A stretch of DNA of 64,000 bases, from assembly GCA_905478325.1 (NCBI GenBank), contig CAJQIB010000012.1, positions 41,293 through 105,292 of the forward strand, read 5' to 3'. Each line of letters opens with the position of its first letter. Positions within the stretch are counted from its first letter, which is position 1. The position numbers and the translations under genes are program-made. Shown here piece by piece: positions 16,115-25,091 of this stretch. Under the pieces are notes generated by a model that worked only from the letters and a program-made list of their open reading frames with translations, did no database searches and had not been told where the DNA came from. The DNA is from an uncultured Flavobacteriales bacterium (GTDB lineage: Bacteria; Bacteroidota; Bacteroidia; Flavobacteriales_D; Sanyastnellaceae).

Positions 16115-17101
16115 ATGGCAACATTCCCAACGACACCTCTGGACCGACCTTTGCGCATTGCTTTTTTAGGAACTCCCGAATTTGCAGCTGTATGTTTAGA
16201 GGCATTGACCGCATCTTCTCACAAGGTGGTCGGCGTTGTAACTGCTCCTGATCGACCTGCGGGTCGGGGACATCAGATGCACGCTTCTGCAGTGAAAACG
16301 ATAGCGCAGAAGCAGGAACTGCCCTTGCTGCAACCTACGAATTTAAAGGCCCCTGAATTCATTGAAGCCTTCGCAAATTGGCATGTCGACGTCGCCATCG
16401 TGGTTGCTTTTCGCATGCTTCCCGAAATTGTATGGAACTCCCCTCCGTTTGGAACCATCAACCTGCACGCTTCTTTACTACCGAACTTGCGCGGTGCAGC
16501 TCCCATACACCGCGCCATCATGGCGGGATTAGAAGAAACAGGAGTGACTACATTTTCACTTGAACACGCAATCGATACCGGAGATGTCCTGTTGCAGGAC
16601 GCAACGGATATCGACCCCCATGAAAACACCGGTGCACTTCATGATCGATTGGCCGACTTAGGAAAGTCATTGATCGTTCAAACGTTGGACACATTGGTTG
16701 CAGGTAATCTTGCCGGTGTTCCACAGAATCCGACTCACTCCACAGCGGCCATTCTTGAGGCTCCTAAACTTTTTAAAACGGATTGTAAAATTGATTGGAA
16801 CCTCCCGTGTCAAACGCTTCTCAATCACATTCGAGGGTTGGCCCCCTTTCCAAAAGCGTGGTGCCCAAGCCCATGGGGGGATTTGAAGATACTTGAAGCA
16901 AAAGAGTGCAATGAATTGGATGCAAGCAGTTTAGTTGGAAATGCTATTGCGCACCAACACAAATTAGTTGTTGCATGTCAAGACGGATGGATTGAAATTT
17001 TACACCTGGTTGCTCCAGGGAAACGTCCTATGTCTGGATCAGAGTGGCTGAATGGTCTGGGAGATCGGGAACCCGGAATTTGGGGGCCTCAGCCTGAATA
17101 A
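16115..17101 (+). CDS. fmt: Methionyl-tRNA formyltransferase
   Basis: At 328 aa this is normal length for Fmt. Visible motifs are LRIAFLGTPEFAAVCLEAL (N-terminal Rossmann strand), APDRPAGRG, INLHASLLPNLRGAAPIHRAIMAG (the SLLPxxRGxxP formyl-folate site) and TGVTTFSLEHAIDTGDVL. It formylates initiator Met-tRNA using 10-formyl-THF. The C-terminal tRNA-binding domain is present (~215-325). The stop lies 13 bp from the end of mutB, which converges from the other strand. Confidence 0.95.
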   Translation: MATFPTTPLDRPLRIAFLGTPEFAAVCLEALTASSHKVVGVVTAPDRPAGRGHQMHASAVKTIAQKQELPLLQPTNLKAPEFIEAFANWHVDVAIVVAFRMLPEIVWNSPPFGTINLHASLLPNLRGAAPIHRAIMAGLEETGVTTFSLEHAIDTGDVLLQDATDIDPHENTGALHDRLADLGKSLIVQTLDTLVAGNLAGVPQNPTHSTAAILEAPKLFKTDCKIDWNLPCQTLLNHIRGLAPFPKAWCPSPWGDLKILEAKECNELDASSLVGNAIAHQHKLVVACQDGWIEILHLVAPGKRPMSGSEWLNGLGDREPGIWGPQPE

Positions 17102-17114
17102 CAGCTCTTTGGAC

Positions 17115-19181
17115 TTAGGCTCCAAATGCTTCCATTAACACGTCCAGTAGATCGTTTGCAGAGCGCGTAATCGGTGTTCCAGGGCCAAAAACCCCAACAA
17201 CCCCCTGCTGATACAACGTTTCGTGATCTTGTCCGGGAATGACCCCGCCAACAACCACTAAAATATCAGCTCTCCCCTTCTCTTGCAACGCGTGAATCAA
17301 ATCGGGAACCAATGTCTTGTGGCCGCCCGCCAAGGTGCTAATCCCAACGACATGAACGTCGTGGTCTACAGCCTGCTGTGCGACCTCTTCAGGCGTTTGA
17401 AACAATGGACCCAAGTCCACATCAAACCCTAAATCAGCAAAAGAAGAAGCAACAACTTTGGCCCCTCGATCGTGGCCATCCTGTCCCATTTTTGCGACCA
17501 ATATGCGGGGTTGACGTCCCACTTTCTTGGCAAAGCGCTCCGTGCGTTCAACCACATCCTTGAATTCAGCTTGACCTTCCATTGCGCGGGAAAAGATACC
17601 ACTCACTTTTCTGGATTGAGGCTGGTATCTCCCAAAAACATCTTCCAAAGCCGTGCTCATTTCTCCAAGTGTAGCTCTGACTCTTGCTGCATCGACAGCC
17701 GCTGCAATCAAATTGCCTTTGGTTTTGGCGCATTGCCGAAGTGCAGACAAAGCCTCCTCAACCTCCGCTGCACTGCGCTCCGATTTCAGTTGTTCCAATC
17801 GACCAACTTGTTCATTGCGCACCACGTCTTGATCTATGCTCAGGACTTCCAATTCGGATGCATCATCAACTTCAAACAAATTGACGCCTATGATTCGGTC
17901 AATCCCACGATCGATTCGCGCCTGCTTCGAAGCGGCAGCTTCCTCAATGCGAAGCTTAGGGAGACCTTGCTCTATCGCTACTGCCATGCCGCCGGCCAAT
18001 TCAATCTCACCCATCAATTGACGCGCCTCATGGATCATTTGATCTGTGAGCTGTTCCATCCAACGTGATCCTGCCCATGGATCAACTGCTTGTGTCAAAC
18101 CGGCTTCATTTTGCAAGAACAACTGCGTATTGCGGGCAATCCGTGCTGATGCTGCTGTAGGCAAAGCAATGGCTTCATCCATGGAGTTGGTATGCAGCGA
18201 TTGTGTACCCCCAAAAACAGCCGCCAGCGCTTCAAGCGATGTGCGTGCCACATTGTTCCATGGATCTTGTGCTGTCAAGGACCAACCGCTCGTCTGCGTG
18301 TGGGTACGAAGCGCCAACGACTTGGGGTTTTCTGCGCCCAGCTGCTGCATGGATTCTGCCCAAATCAATCGTGCCGCTCGCATCTTGGCAATTTCCTTAT
18401 AATGCTCCATGCCACTCGCCCAAAAGAAACTCAACCGCGGAGCAAAGTCATCGATTTGCAACCCAGCAGCTAAGCCTGCCTTCACATATTCTACGCCATC
18501 GGCAAGCGTATAGGCCAACTCAATTTCTGGAGTCGCTCCAGCTTCTTGCATGTGGTAACCCGAAATGGAAATCGAGTTGAATTTGGGCATGCATTCGGAG
18601 GTGTATCGAACGATATCCGAAACAATACGCATGGAAGGTTGCGGCGGATAGATGTACGTGTTTCTCACCATAAACTCCTTCAAAATATCATTTTGAATGG
18701 TGCCCTGAAGCTGCGACAACGCCACGCCCTGCTCCTCTCCAGCTACAATGTAGAATGCCAAAATGGGCAACACGGCTCCATTCATCGTCATACTGACCGA
18801 CATCTTGTCCAAGGGTATCCCCTCAAACAAGCGCTTCATATCCTCAACCGAATCAATCGCAACTCCCGCCATCCCAACGTCACCCGTTACCCGAGGGTGA
18901 TCACTGTCGTATCCTCTGTGCGTTGCCAAATCAAAAGCCACACTCAACCCCTTTTGACCTGCAGCGAGGTTCGTTCGATAAAATGTATTCGATGCTTCGG
19001 CAGTCGAAAAACCAGCATATTGCCGAATCGTCCAAGGCCGCGATGCATACATCGTGGCATACGGGCCGCCCAAATATGGAGGCTGGCCTGGGCCAAATCG
19101 TTCATGACGAAATGGAACCTTTTGGCGATTTACGTGTGCGTTTTCAGGCATCGGAATTGACGTTTTCTGCTGCTGTTTCAA
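17115..19181 (-). CDS. mutB: Methylmalonyl-CoA mutase, large (catalytic) subunit
   Basis: The 688-aa protein has the TIM-barrel mutase domain ([38 protein letters not shown], and [15 protein letters not shown]) and a C-terminal cobalamin-binding domain starting at ~550. The latter carries the His-on B12 motif GQDGHDRG (DxHxxG, near residue 563), GISTLAGG and VVVGGVIP. It interconverts succinyl-CoA and (R)-methylmalonyl-CoA with adenosylcobalamin. The start codon overlaps the end of mutA by 38 bp, so the two subunits are translationally coupled. Confidence 0.96.
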   Translation of the reverse strand: MKQQQKTSIPMPENAHVNRQKVPFRHERFGPGQPPYLGGPYATMYASRPWTIRQYAGFSTAEASNTFYRTNLAAGQKGLSVAFDLATHRGYDSDHPRVTGDVGMAGVAIDSVEDMKRLFEGIPLDKMSVSMTMNGAVLPILAFYIVAGEEQGVALSQLQGTIQNDILKEFMVRNTYIYPPQPSMRIVSDIVRYTSECMPKFNSISISGYHMQEAGATPEIELAYTLADGVEYVKAGLAAGLQIDDFAPRLSFFWASGMEHYKEIAKMRAARLIWAESMQQLGAENPKSLALRTHTQTSGWSLTAQDPWNNVARTSLEALAAVFGGTQSLHTNSMDEAIALPTAASARIARNTQLFLQNEAGLTQAVDPWAGSRWMEQLTDQMIHEARQLMGEIELAGGMAVAIEQGLPKLRIEEAAASKQARIDRGIDRIIGVNLFEVDDASELEVLSIDQDVVRNEQVGRLEQLKSERSAAEVEEALSALRQCAKTKGNLIAAAVDAARVRATLGEMSTALEDVFGRYQPQSRKVSGIFSRAMEGQAEFKDVVERTERFAKKVGRQPRILVAKMGQDGHDRGAKVVASSFADLGFDVDLGPLFQTPEEVAQQAVDHDVHVVGISTLAGGHKTLVPDLIHALQEKGRADILVVVGGVIPGQDHETLYQQGVVGVFGPGTPITRSANDLLDVLMEAFGA

Positions 19182-20232
19182 CGACTAGACCCGATACATA
19201 CTCCTTCCATGCTTGATCCAGAATGGCATGCGTCCACGATTCTACCACGAAACTGCCTCCCATCGGGTCAAAAACACGGTGCAACCCTGATTCTTCACGC
19301 ATGATGTGCTGAACATTTCGCGCCCATCGGAGTCCCTCCGCTGATCCTGCAGCCCCATCATCCAGGGTATCATGGGGCAATGTTTCAATCCCGTCCGCGC
19401 CCCCAATCACCGCAGCATATGCTCCAGAGGACTGAGGAATTAAATGATCCTGAATCGTCGTTGGGTCAGCAGGGTAGTGGCCGTTTATGGCATCGATCCA
19501 AACAGGAGTATCCGGAAGTTCGTGATAGGCGAGCCATCGGCTCCAAAACAAGCGCAAAGCGCGTAAACTGGCTATTTCAACCAAAACATGGGTGCCAACC
19601 ACCCAATTCAAAACAACTTTGTGCGTTGCATGCGCCCTCTTATCGTCCACTCCCAAGCCCGTCATCAACCCATCCAAAGCCCATCCTATACGAGCCATAA
19701 CAGCGGCACGTCCCACACCGTTTTTTAGCCAATCAGCCGATGGACATGTCCAAGAACGAAGTGCTGGAAACATCTCGTGCACACCTTTCATGTGCTGCAA
19801 CGATTCCACAGCGTTTCCAGAACACAACCAAGAACCCCGCAACTTAGCATCTGCACCGATCACGCTCAAGTCTTCAGCAACGGCCTCAGAATAGCATCCA
19901 TCCAGATGCAACGAAATCATTTCCAAGTGCACCCCTTCCAGCATGGCTTTGAGCTGTCCAGACGCCTCCATGCGAAGGCCCTCCACACCGTGTATAAGTC
20001 CTTGAAGCATGGGGGCGTTAGCCCCTATCCGCTGCTGCAGTTCCCATCCATTGGGAGATTTTTGACTGCCCATCACTTTGGGAGGCAAAAGAGGCCAATC
20101 CATTTTCTTTTCCCCACGCAAAGGCATCTGCCAGCCCTCCGCGTGCATCGGATTGACTTCTAAACCTTTGGCTTGTTCAAGCCAGCGTGATTCATCAAAA
20201 GAGGCAAACATGTTCCATGGATCATTCTGCAT
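19144..20232 (-). CDS. mutA: Methylmalonyl-CoA mutase small subunit, barrel-only form
   Basis: The 362-aa product matches the mutase small-chain barrel ([19 protein letters not shown] segment, [55 protein letters not shown]). It lacks the degenerate cobalamin-binding domain found in long MutA proteins (usually ~600 aa or more). The start at 20232 was chosen because a perfect TACCTTTG element ends 4 nt before it. A frame extension to 20310 and an internal ATG at 20211 are the alternatives. The small subunit is non-catalytic and supports MutB. The 38-bp overlap with mutB supports a heterodimer operon. Confidence 0.88.
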   Translation of the reverse strand: MQNDPWNMFASFDESRWLEQAKGLEVNPMHAEGWQMPLRGEKKMDWPLLPPKVMGSQKSPNGWELQQRIGANAPMLQGLIHGVEGLRMEASGQLKAMLEGVHLEMISLHLDGCYSEAVAEDLSVIGADAKLRGSWLCSGNAVESLQHMKGVHEMFPALRSWTCPSADWLKNGVGRAAVMARIGWALDGLMTGLGVDDKRAHATHKVVLNWVVGTHVLVEIASLRALRLFWSRWLAYHELPDTPVWIDAINGHYPADPTTIQDHLIPQSSGAYAAVIGGADGIETLPHDTLDDGAAGSAEGLRWARNVQHIMREESGLHRVFDPMGGSFVVESWTHAILDQAWKEYVSGLVVETAAENVNSDA

Positions 20233-20236
20233 GAAC

Positions 20237-20244
20237 CAAAGGTA
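20237..20244 (-). promoter_or_regulatory. -7 element TACCTTTG, leaderless promoter of mutAB
   Basis: Perfect TAnnTTTG on the minus strand, then GTTC, then the ATG at 20232. It lies back-to-back with the csaA promoter in the divergent gap. Confidence 0.5.
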
Positions 20245-20297
20245 AGAAACACGCCACGGCCCTTTGACTTGGGATTCCATTGAAATGGCACAAACGC

Positions 20298-20305
20298 TAT
20301 ATTCG
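20298..20305 (+). promoter_or_regulatory. -7-like element TATATTCG upstream of csaA
   Basis: One mismatch to TAnnTTTG, followed by TTCA and the ATG at 20310: the same 4-nt spacing as the perfect leaderless cases. Confidence 0.4.
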
Positions 20306-20309
20306 TTCA

Positions 20310-20651
20310 ATGAATCAGTTACTGGATTGGAAAACGTTTGAATCCGTTCAAATGGAGGTGGGAACAGTCATTCTCGCGACTCCATTTCCTGAGGCAAAGC
20401 AACCGGCCATGATTGTCCATGTTGATTTTGGTGATGCTCGAGGCATTCTCAAAACTTCGGCACAAATCACGAAACGATATCAACCTGAAGACATCATTGG
20501 AAAGCAAGTTGTCGGAGTCATCAACTTCCCCTCCAAACAAATTGGACCCATGCGTTCAGAGTTCTTGCTCTTGGGCGCATTGGATGCCGAAAAAGGCACC
20601 GCGCTCCTTACCGTAGACGAATTCATCCAGCCCGGAACAAGGATTGCATGA
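20310..20651 (+). CDS. csaA: CsaA-type tRNA-binding protein/chaperone
   Basis: The 113-aa product is a stand-alone OB-fold tRNA-binding domain: WKTFESVQMEVGTVILATPFPEAKQPAM, DFGDARGILKTSAQITKRY, and QVVGVINFPSKQIGPMRSEFLLLG. This matches CsaA, which is normally ~110 aa. CsaA has been linked to secretion-related chaperone activity and to tRNA binding. The frame extends ten codons upstream, but the ATG at 20310 matches both the family start and the promoter-like element. It is divergent from mutA. Confidence 0.88.
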   Translation: MNQLLDWKTFESVQMEVGTVILATPFPEAKQPAMIVHVDFGDARGILKTSAQITKRYQPEDIIGKQVVGVINFPSKQIGPMRSEFLLLGALDAEKGTALLTVDEFIQPGTRIA

Positions 20652-20681
20652 CCTGAGTTAAATCGGAGCGACTTTGGTGTT

Positions 20682-20689
20682 TAATTTCG
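20682..20689 (+). promoter_or_regulatory. -7-like element TAATTTCG upstream of the GmhB-like gene
   Basis: One mismatch to TAnnTTTG, then CTCC and the ATG at 20694. It has the same spacing as the perfect leaderless promoters in this window. Confidence 0.4.
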
Positions 20690-20693
20690 CTCC

Positions 20694-21218
20694 ATGACCG
20701 CTCGCAATAAAGCCATTTTCCTTGATCGGGATGGTGTCATCAACCATGACCCAGGAGATTACACCCGAAGCTTGGAGGAATTCAAGATTCTTCCGACCGT
20801 TTTTGAGACACTAAAGAAGCTGGACGAGGCGGGGTACCTCCTCGTTTTGATTACGAATCAAGGAGGCATTGCCAAAGGGCTCTATTCCCACGATGACGTC
20901 AATGAAATCCACACGTATTTGATGGAAAAGTGCATCGAACACGGATTCCGTTTGACGGACGTTTACTACAGCCCACACCATCCAAACTTTGGAGAAAGCC
21001 TCAGTAGAAAACCGGGCAGCCTGATGATTGAAAAGGCCTGCGCAAAATATGACATTGACCCTGCGAAGTCTTGGATGGTCGGTGACAAAGTGCGCGATCT
21101 TGAAGCAGGTGAAGGCGCGGGCGTTAAAGGAGTCTTACTTCCTGTCAATGGAGCGATCGGCGACATTGCCATCCAGCTATTGAGCTCACCACAAACGAAT
21201 GCAATCAGCAATGAGTGA
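20694..21218 (+). CDS. HAD-IIIA phosphatase, GmhB-like (heptose bisphosphate phosphatase family)
   Basis: The 174-aa protein has the HAD catalytic motif FLDRDGVIN (nucleophile and acid Asp), motif II LITNQGGIAKG, and MVGDKVRDLEAGEGAG (motif IV). GmhB removes the C7 phosphate of D-glycero-D-manno-heptose 1,7-bisphosphate for LPS core synthesis. The family's zinc loop (CPHHP...CxCRKP) is present in shape but has lost its cysteines: YYSPHHPNFGESLSRKPGSLM. It may therefore act without zinc or on another sugar phosphate or histidinol phosphate. The aminotransferase gene overlaps its 3' end by 8 bp. Confidence 0.85.
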   Translation: MTARNKAIFLDRDGVINHDPGDYTRSLEEFKILPTVFETLKKLDEAGYLLVLITNQGGIAKGLYSHDDVNEIHTYLMEKCIEHGFRLTDVYYSPHHPNFGESLSRKPGSLMIEKACAKYDIDPAKSWMVGDKVRDLEAGEGAGVKGVLLPVNGAIGDIAIQLLSSPQTNAISNE

Positions 21219-22086
21219 TGCGAACCAGAGGAATTCTGAACCTCGTGCTCGTTACCTCGTAAACGGCAAATTGACGAACGAAAGCGCCTTACCCAATCCC
21301 ATACAAAATCGAGGATTTCGGTTTGCCGATGGCTTTTTTGAAACAATTCGCATTGCGCATGGAAAAGCACAACACCTCGAATTGCACTTTAATCGCATCA
21401 CAAACAGCCTTCAAGCCCATCGAATCAACAAGCCTGTAGACTTTGATTTGAATTCATTTTCTCATGCAATCGACACGCTTACAGAGGCCAACGCGCTAAA
21501 CCAAGGCGGACGCATTCGCGCTAGTTTTATTCGTGATGGCGGGGGAAGATACACTCCGCAATCCAACGAGTTGATGTGGGTAGCAGAATGTGAATCCATG
21601 GATCAGAACGAATTCTGCATCAACGAAAAAGGCATTGCTGTGGACTTGTTTTCGGATATGAGAAAGCCCGCAAGCCCACTTGCTAACTTCAAAAACATTG
21701 CTGCATCGCTTTACGTACAAGCCTCCATTTGGGCAGAATCGAAAGGTTTAGACGACGCCTTGGTTTCCAATGAACAATACCATGTCATTGAATCCTCACG
21801 TTCCAACATATTCCTTGTCAGCAACGGAGTTCTCTATACTTCCGGCTTGGATAGCGGGCCAGTAGGAGGTGTGATGAGAGCCGCTATTATCAACGTTGCA
21901 TTGGCCAATCAATACAAGGTCTACGAATGCAATTTGACTCCACAAGAGTTGTTACGCGCTGATGAGCTGTTCTTGTCCAATGCCATCATGGGTATTCAAT
22001 GGGTCTCAAGCTATCGTACAAAGCGCTATTACAATCAAACATCCAAGGACTTGGTCCAGTTGATCAACGAAAGCTTGATCCGCTAA
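21211..22086 (+). CDS. Class IV aminotransferase (branched-chain aminotransferase / 4-amino-4-deoxychorismate lyase family)
   Basis: The 291-aa protein has fold-type IV PLP enzyme motifs: NRGFRFADGFFETIRI near the N-terminus, ASPLANFKNIAASLYVQAS with the likely PLP lysine, and YHVIESSRSNIFLVSNGVL with the conserved Glu and phosphate loop. TSGLDSGPVGGVMRAAI completes the site. The family includes IlvE, PabC and D-amino-acid aminotransferases; sequence alone does not decide which. PabC would fit the folP gene 3 kb away, but that is inference. It overlaps the preceding gene by 8 bp and the convergent ABC permease by 23 bp at the 3' end. Confidence 0.82.
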   Translation: MSDANQRNSEPRARYLVNGKLTNESALPNPIQNRGFRFADGFFETIRIAHGKAQHLELHFNRITNSLQAHRINKPVDFDLNSFSHAIDTLTEANALNQGGRIRASFIRDGGGRYTPQSNELMWVAECESMDQNEFCINEKGIAVDLFSDMRKPASPLANFKNIAASLYVQASIWAESKGLDDALVSNEQYHVIESSRSNIFLVSNGVLYTSGLDSGPVGGVMRAAIINVALANQYKVYECNLTPQELLRADELFLSNAIMGIQWVSSYRTKRYYNQTSKDLVQLINESLIR

Positions 22087-23065
22087 CACGCGGGTCAATC
22101 CAGCCATACAGGAGATCAACGGCGACGTTGACAAGAACAAAAATGGATGCAATCACCGCGACGCATCCCATGACCATGGGCAGATCACTTTGCTCTAGCG
22201 CACGAAACATGAGCAGTCCCATTCCCTGCCACCCGAAGACATATTCCACAAATACAGCGCCGGCGAGCATACTCGCAAACCATCCAGAGGCTGCTGTCAA
22301 AACAGGGTTGAGAGCATTGCGTAAAACATGGTGAGTCATGATGCGCATCTGACCTACCCCCTTGGACTTGGCTGTGCGCACATAGGACGAACCTAAAATT
22401 TCTGTGACACTATTGCGTGTCAATTGGAACACCACCGACAAGGGTCGAATCCCCAAGGTTAAAGCGGGTAGAATCGCATGGTGCAATGCCAATCGAGGAC
22501 CTTCAAATGGATGCACTTCCCAGAGGCCACCGGTCATCGGTAAGCCTGTCCACGCATGCCAAACGGAACCAAACAACCACGAAACAACAATCGCCATAAC
22601 AAACGACGGTGCGCTCATGCCCAATGATGCCAAGGTTAAAAACAGTCGATCCGCAAAAGAACCAGCCACTGCACCGCACAGCATGCCCCCAATAAGTCCC
22701 AAAGACATCGCAAGGGCCATGGCCAAAACAGCCAGTAAGATCGTAGCAGGAAGGGATTGAAAGATGGCCTCAGTGACTGGGCGATCTGAGATGAATGATC
22801 TGCCCAGGTCAGGAGCTCCCCAACTCCACCCCTCTGCATCGTGTTGCAGCGGACTCAATCCCATGAAAAAATGAAGATAGCGCTTGGCGGGAGATTGATT
22901 CAAACCATATTTCTCACGGATCGCTTCGACCACCTCCTCTTGCTCATTTTGACCGGCGAGCTGTCGTGCTGGATCGGGAATCAAAGCGAATAAGATAAAG
23001 ACCAACGTTAAAGCGCCCCACAAAACACCCAAGCCCTGACCGAGTTTCTGAGCGATGGCCTTCAC
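22064..23065 (-). CDS. ABC transporter permease, DppB/OppB family
   Basis: The 333-aa protein has six or so membrane segments. The signature includes LIPDPARQLAGQNEQEEVVEAIREKYGLNQSPAKRYL after the first helix (typical of peptide/nickel permease DppB) and the EAA loop SSYVRTAKSKGVGQMRIMTHHVLRNAL. No ATPase, second permease or binding protein lies next to it, so partners must be elsewhere. Translation starts at GTG (23065); a TAATTTTG element overlapping the stop of the upstream gene ends 5 nt before it. The substrate is probably oligopeptides, by family. Confidence 0.88.
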   Translation of the reverse strand: MKAIAQKLGQGLGVLWGALTLVFILFALIPDPARQLAGQNEQEEVVEAIREKYGLNQSPAKRYLHFFMGLSPLQHDAEGWSWGAPDLGRSFISDRPVTEAIFQSLPATILLAVLAMALAMSLGLIGGMLCGAVAGSFADRLFLTLASLGMSAPSFVMAIVVSWLFGSVWHAWTGLPMTGGLWEVHPFEGPRLALHHAILPALTLGIRPLSVVFQLTRNSVTEILGSSYVRTAKSKGVGQMRIMTHHVLRNALNPVLTAASGWFASMLAGAVFVEYVFGWQGMGLLMFRALEQSDLPMVMGCVAVIASIFVLVNVAVDLLYGWIDPRVSGSSFR

Positions 23066-23075
23066 TTACCCAAAA

Positions 23076-24440
23076 TTAATCCACCAATGTATCAAACGTC
23101 GGAACGTCGCGCCAAGACCACTTTTCTTGGATGATTCCGTCTCGCATCCAAACCAACCCCGGGTTGGAGCGAACGACAATTTTGAGTTCAGTCTGGTCAC
23201 ACGTATAAAAAGGGTACGGCGCGTTGAACTTAGTTCGGTACGACTCATTCTGATCAAACGGCGCATTGGTCAATCCGATCACTTTCCAGCCCTTACTCAT
23301 CGCCTGCGTTGCGAGCGCATTGAGCGCTTCTTGCCCTAAACCAGCCCCTGCGTCTAGATCCTTACTCACATGAATCAGCACATCCCCTTCAAATTGTAAA
23401 ATCTCATCTACCACATCCTCACCATCCCCGTCCACGATTTGAAAGTCCATAATCAGTGGTTCATATCCATCAGACAATTTGACTTCATCTCCATCAAAAG
23501 ACACCGTCTCAAACCCCTCTTTGAACCACGGCTCATTGTAAATCTTAATCCAATCGGTGCTGAGAATGATGGTGTCCTCTAGAGTCTCTTTATTTTTAAA
23601 CGTATACGCTGTGGCATACTGGGGTCCTTCGAGTCCCAACTCATCTGCGGACTTTCGGTTTTCAATGACGCTTTCTCCGACAGCATAAGGACGGTAATCT
23701 TTAACCGGCAGATGGTTCAACGTATAGTATTGAAAGAGGCCGCACACCACGATTACGCCTGCTGCCATAATCCACTCACGGTATTTACTGGAAAAACGTA
23801 CCTTCAACCCTTCAGCCACAGCATAGGCGATGGCAGCAAAGAGCACAGGAAAGTTCCAATGCAGCATTCCTGCTCCAAACGCATAAATGACCACCAAACT
23901 TCCTGTAATCAGGACCAGTCCCTCTCTCTTTTCATTGAGCCGAGTCCACCCGTTGAATGCCCCAATCAAAATGGGCACAGTCAACACCGAAAGCACCAAG
24001 TCTTTTATGAAGCTCTCGTATGGAGTCAAGGGAATGGCGTTGCCAAAACAACCACAAGCCAAGACGCATTGGTTGGCAATTTCGACAGAAGCTCCCGTCG
24101 CATCAACAATCATTTTGGTGGCAAAAGGATCGCAATTTGCAGTATACCATGTCAACCAGGTAAAAAAGGCCATCAAAACACCCGTCAATGTGGCTGTCAA
24201 TTTGGGTAAGGCTCCAATGACCATGGCAACACCCAGAAGAATCTCACCAATGCAGATAAGCACCGACAACGACAGCGCATACTCTTCCAAACCGGGAAGA
24301 TTCAATGCGCCTGGCTCGAAGTATTCCTCCAATTTGTACATGAAGCCCATGGCATCATTGGACTTGATCAATCCAGAAACAATAAAGAGTGAGCCAACTA
24401 GCAGCCGACACAATTGCACCAAGCCTCGAAAAAATTGCAT
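23076..24440 (-). CDS. BT_3928-like membrane protein: DoxX-type N-terminus with thioredoxin-like C-terminus
   Basis: The 454 residues begin MQFFRGLVQLCRLLVGSLFIVSGLIKSNDAMGF, a DoxX-like four-helix membrane part containing NQCVLACGCFGNAI. More membrane helices (to ~235) follow, then a soluble domain whose strand pattern (VLIHVSKDLDAGAG ... WKVIGLTNAPFDQNE) resembles a thioredoxin-like fold but shows no CxxC. In other Bacteroidota this family usually lies beside DUF1599 and tpiA; here DUF1599 is adjacent (52 bp) and tpiA is absent. The function is unknown, perhaps redox-related. The ATG at 24440 was preferred over an upstream TTG. Confidence 0.82.
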   Translation of the reverse strand: MQFFRGLVQLCRLLVGSLFIVSGLIKSNDAMGFMYKLEEYFEPGALNLPGLEEYALSLSVLICIGEILLGVAMVIGALPKLTATLTGVLMAFFTWLTWYTANCDPFATKMIVDATGASVEIANQCVLACGCFGNAIPLTPYESFIKDLVLSVLTVPILIGAFNGWTRLNEKREGLVLITGSLVVIYAFGAGMLHWNFPVLFAAIAYAVAEGLKVRFSSKYREWIMAAGVIVVCGLFQYYTLNHLPVKDYRPYAVGESVIENRKSADELGLEGPQYATAYTFKNKETLEDTIILSTDWIKIYNEPWFKEGFETVSFDGDEVKLSDGYEPLIMDFQIVDGDGEDVVDEILQFEGDVLIHVSKDLDAGAGLGQEALNALATQAMSKGWKVIGLTNAPFDQNESYRTKFNAPYPFYTCDQTELKIVVRSNPGLVWMRDGIIQEKWSWRDVPTFDTLVD

Positions 24441-24492
24441 AGCAAAAGATTTGATTAGCAAGTTAGCGACGCAAATGCACTAAACAGCCGCT

Positions 24493-25044
24493 TTAGTGCC
24501 CTTCTTCCAACAGAATAAGTGCAAAAATTGCATAATTCGCCATGTCCTGGTAGTTGGCGTCAATGCCTTCAGAAACTTGCGTTGCGCCGGCGTGGTCTTC
24601 GATCTGCTTCACCCGAAGCAACTTCATCAGGATCAAGTCTGTCAATGAACTTACGCGCATATCCCTCCAAGCTTCTCCATAATCGTGATTCTTTCGAATC
24701 ATCAATGCGCGGGTTTCTTCAAAAGCCTTGCGGTACATCGCAATGGCCTCCTTTGGATCAAGTTCCATAGGCTGATTCGGTGCTAGATTGCATTGAATGA
24801 GAGCCAACAGGCTGTAGTTCACAATGCCGATAAATTCAGAATCTATGCCTTCGTCCACCAAGGCCTCGCCCGTTTCTTGCAGTGTTCGGATGCGGTTGGC
24901 TTTGATGAAAAGCTGGTCTGTCAAAGAAGACGGTCTTAAGATCCTCCACGCGGTACCATAATCAGACGTTTTCGCCTCAAACAGACGAGCACATTGTTCA
25001 AATGCACGGTCGTATTGTGTTAGGGTTTGTTCTAGCGTAGTCAC
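24493..25044 (-). CDS. DUF1599 domain protein
   Basis: The 183-aa protein consists of two tandem copies of one module. Copy 1 has YDRAFEQCARLFEAKTSDYGTAWRILRPSSLTDQLFIKANRIR; copy 2 has YRKAFEETRALMIRKNHDYGEAWRDMRVSSLTDLILMKLLRVKQIE. This is the DUF1599 pattern of Bacteroidota (related to nucleotide-modification-associated domains). The reaction is unknown. Translation appears to start at GTG (25044). It is divergent from folP and precedes the BT_3928-like gene, a conserved neighbourhood. Confidence 0.85.
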   Translation of the reverse strand: MTTLEQTLTQYDRAFEQCARLFEAKTSDYGTAWRILRPSSLTDQLFIKANRIRTLQETGEALVDEGIDSEFIGIVNYSLLALIQCNLAPNQPMELDPKEAIAMYRKAFEETRALMIRKNHDYGEAWRDMRVSSLTDLILMKLLRVKQIEDHAGATQVSEGIDANYQDMANYAIFALILLEEGH

Positions 25045-25091
25045 GGATTCACTGGCTCTTGGAATAACTTGCGGAAAGATACAACGAACGA

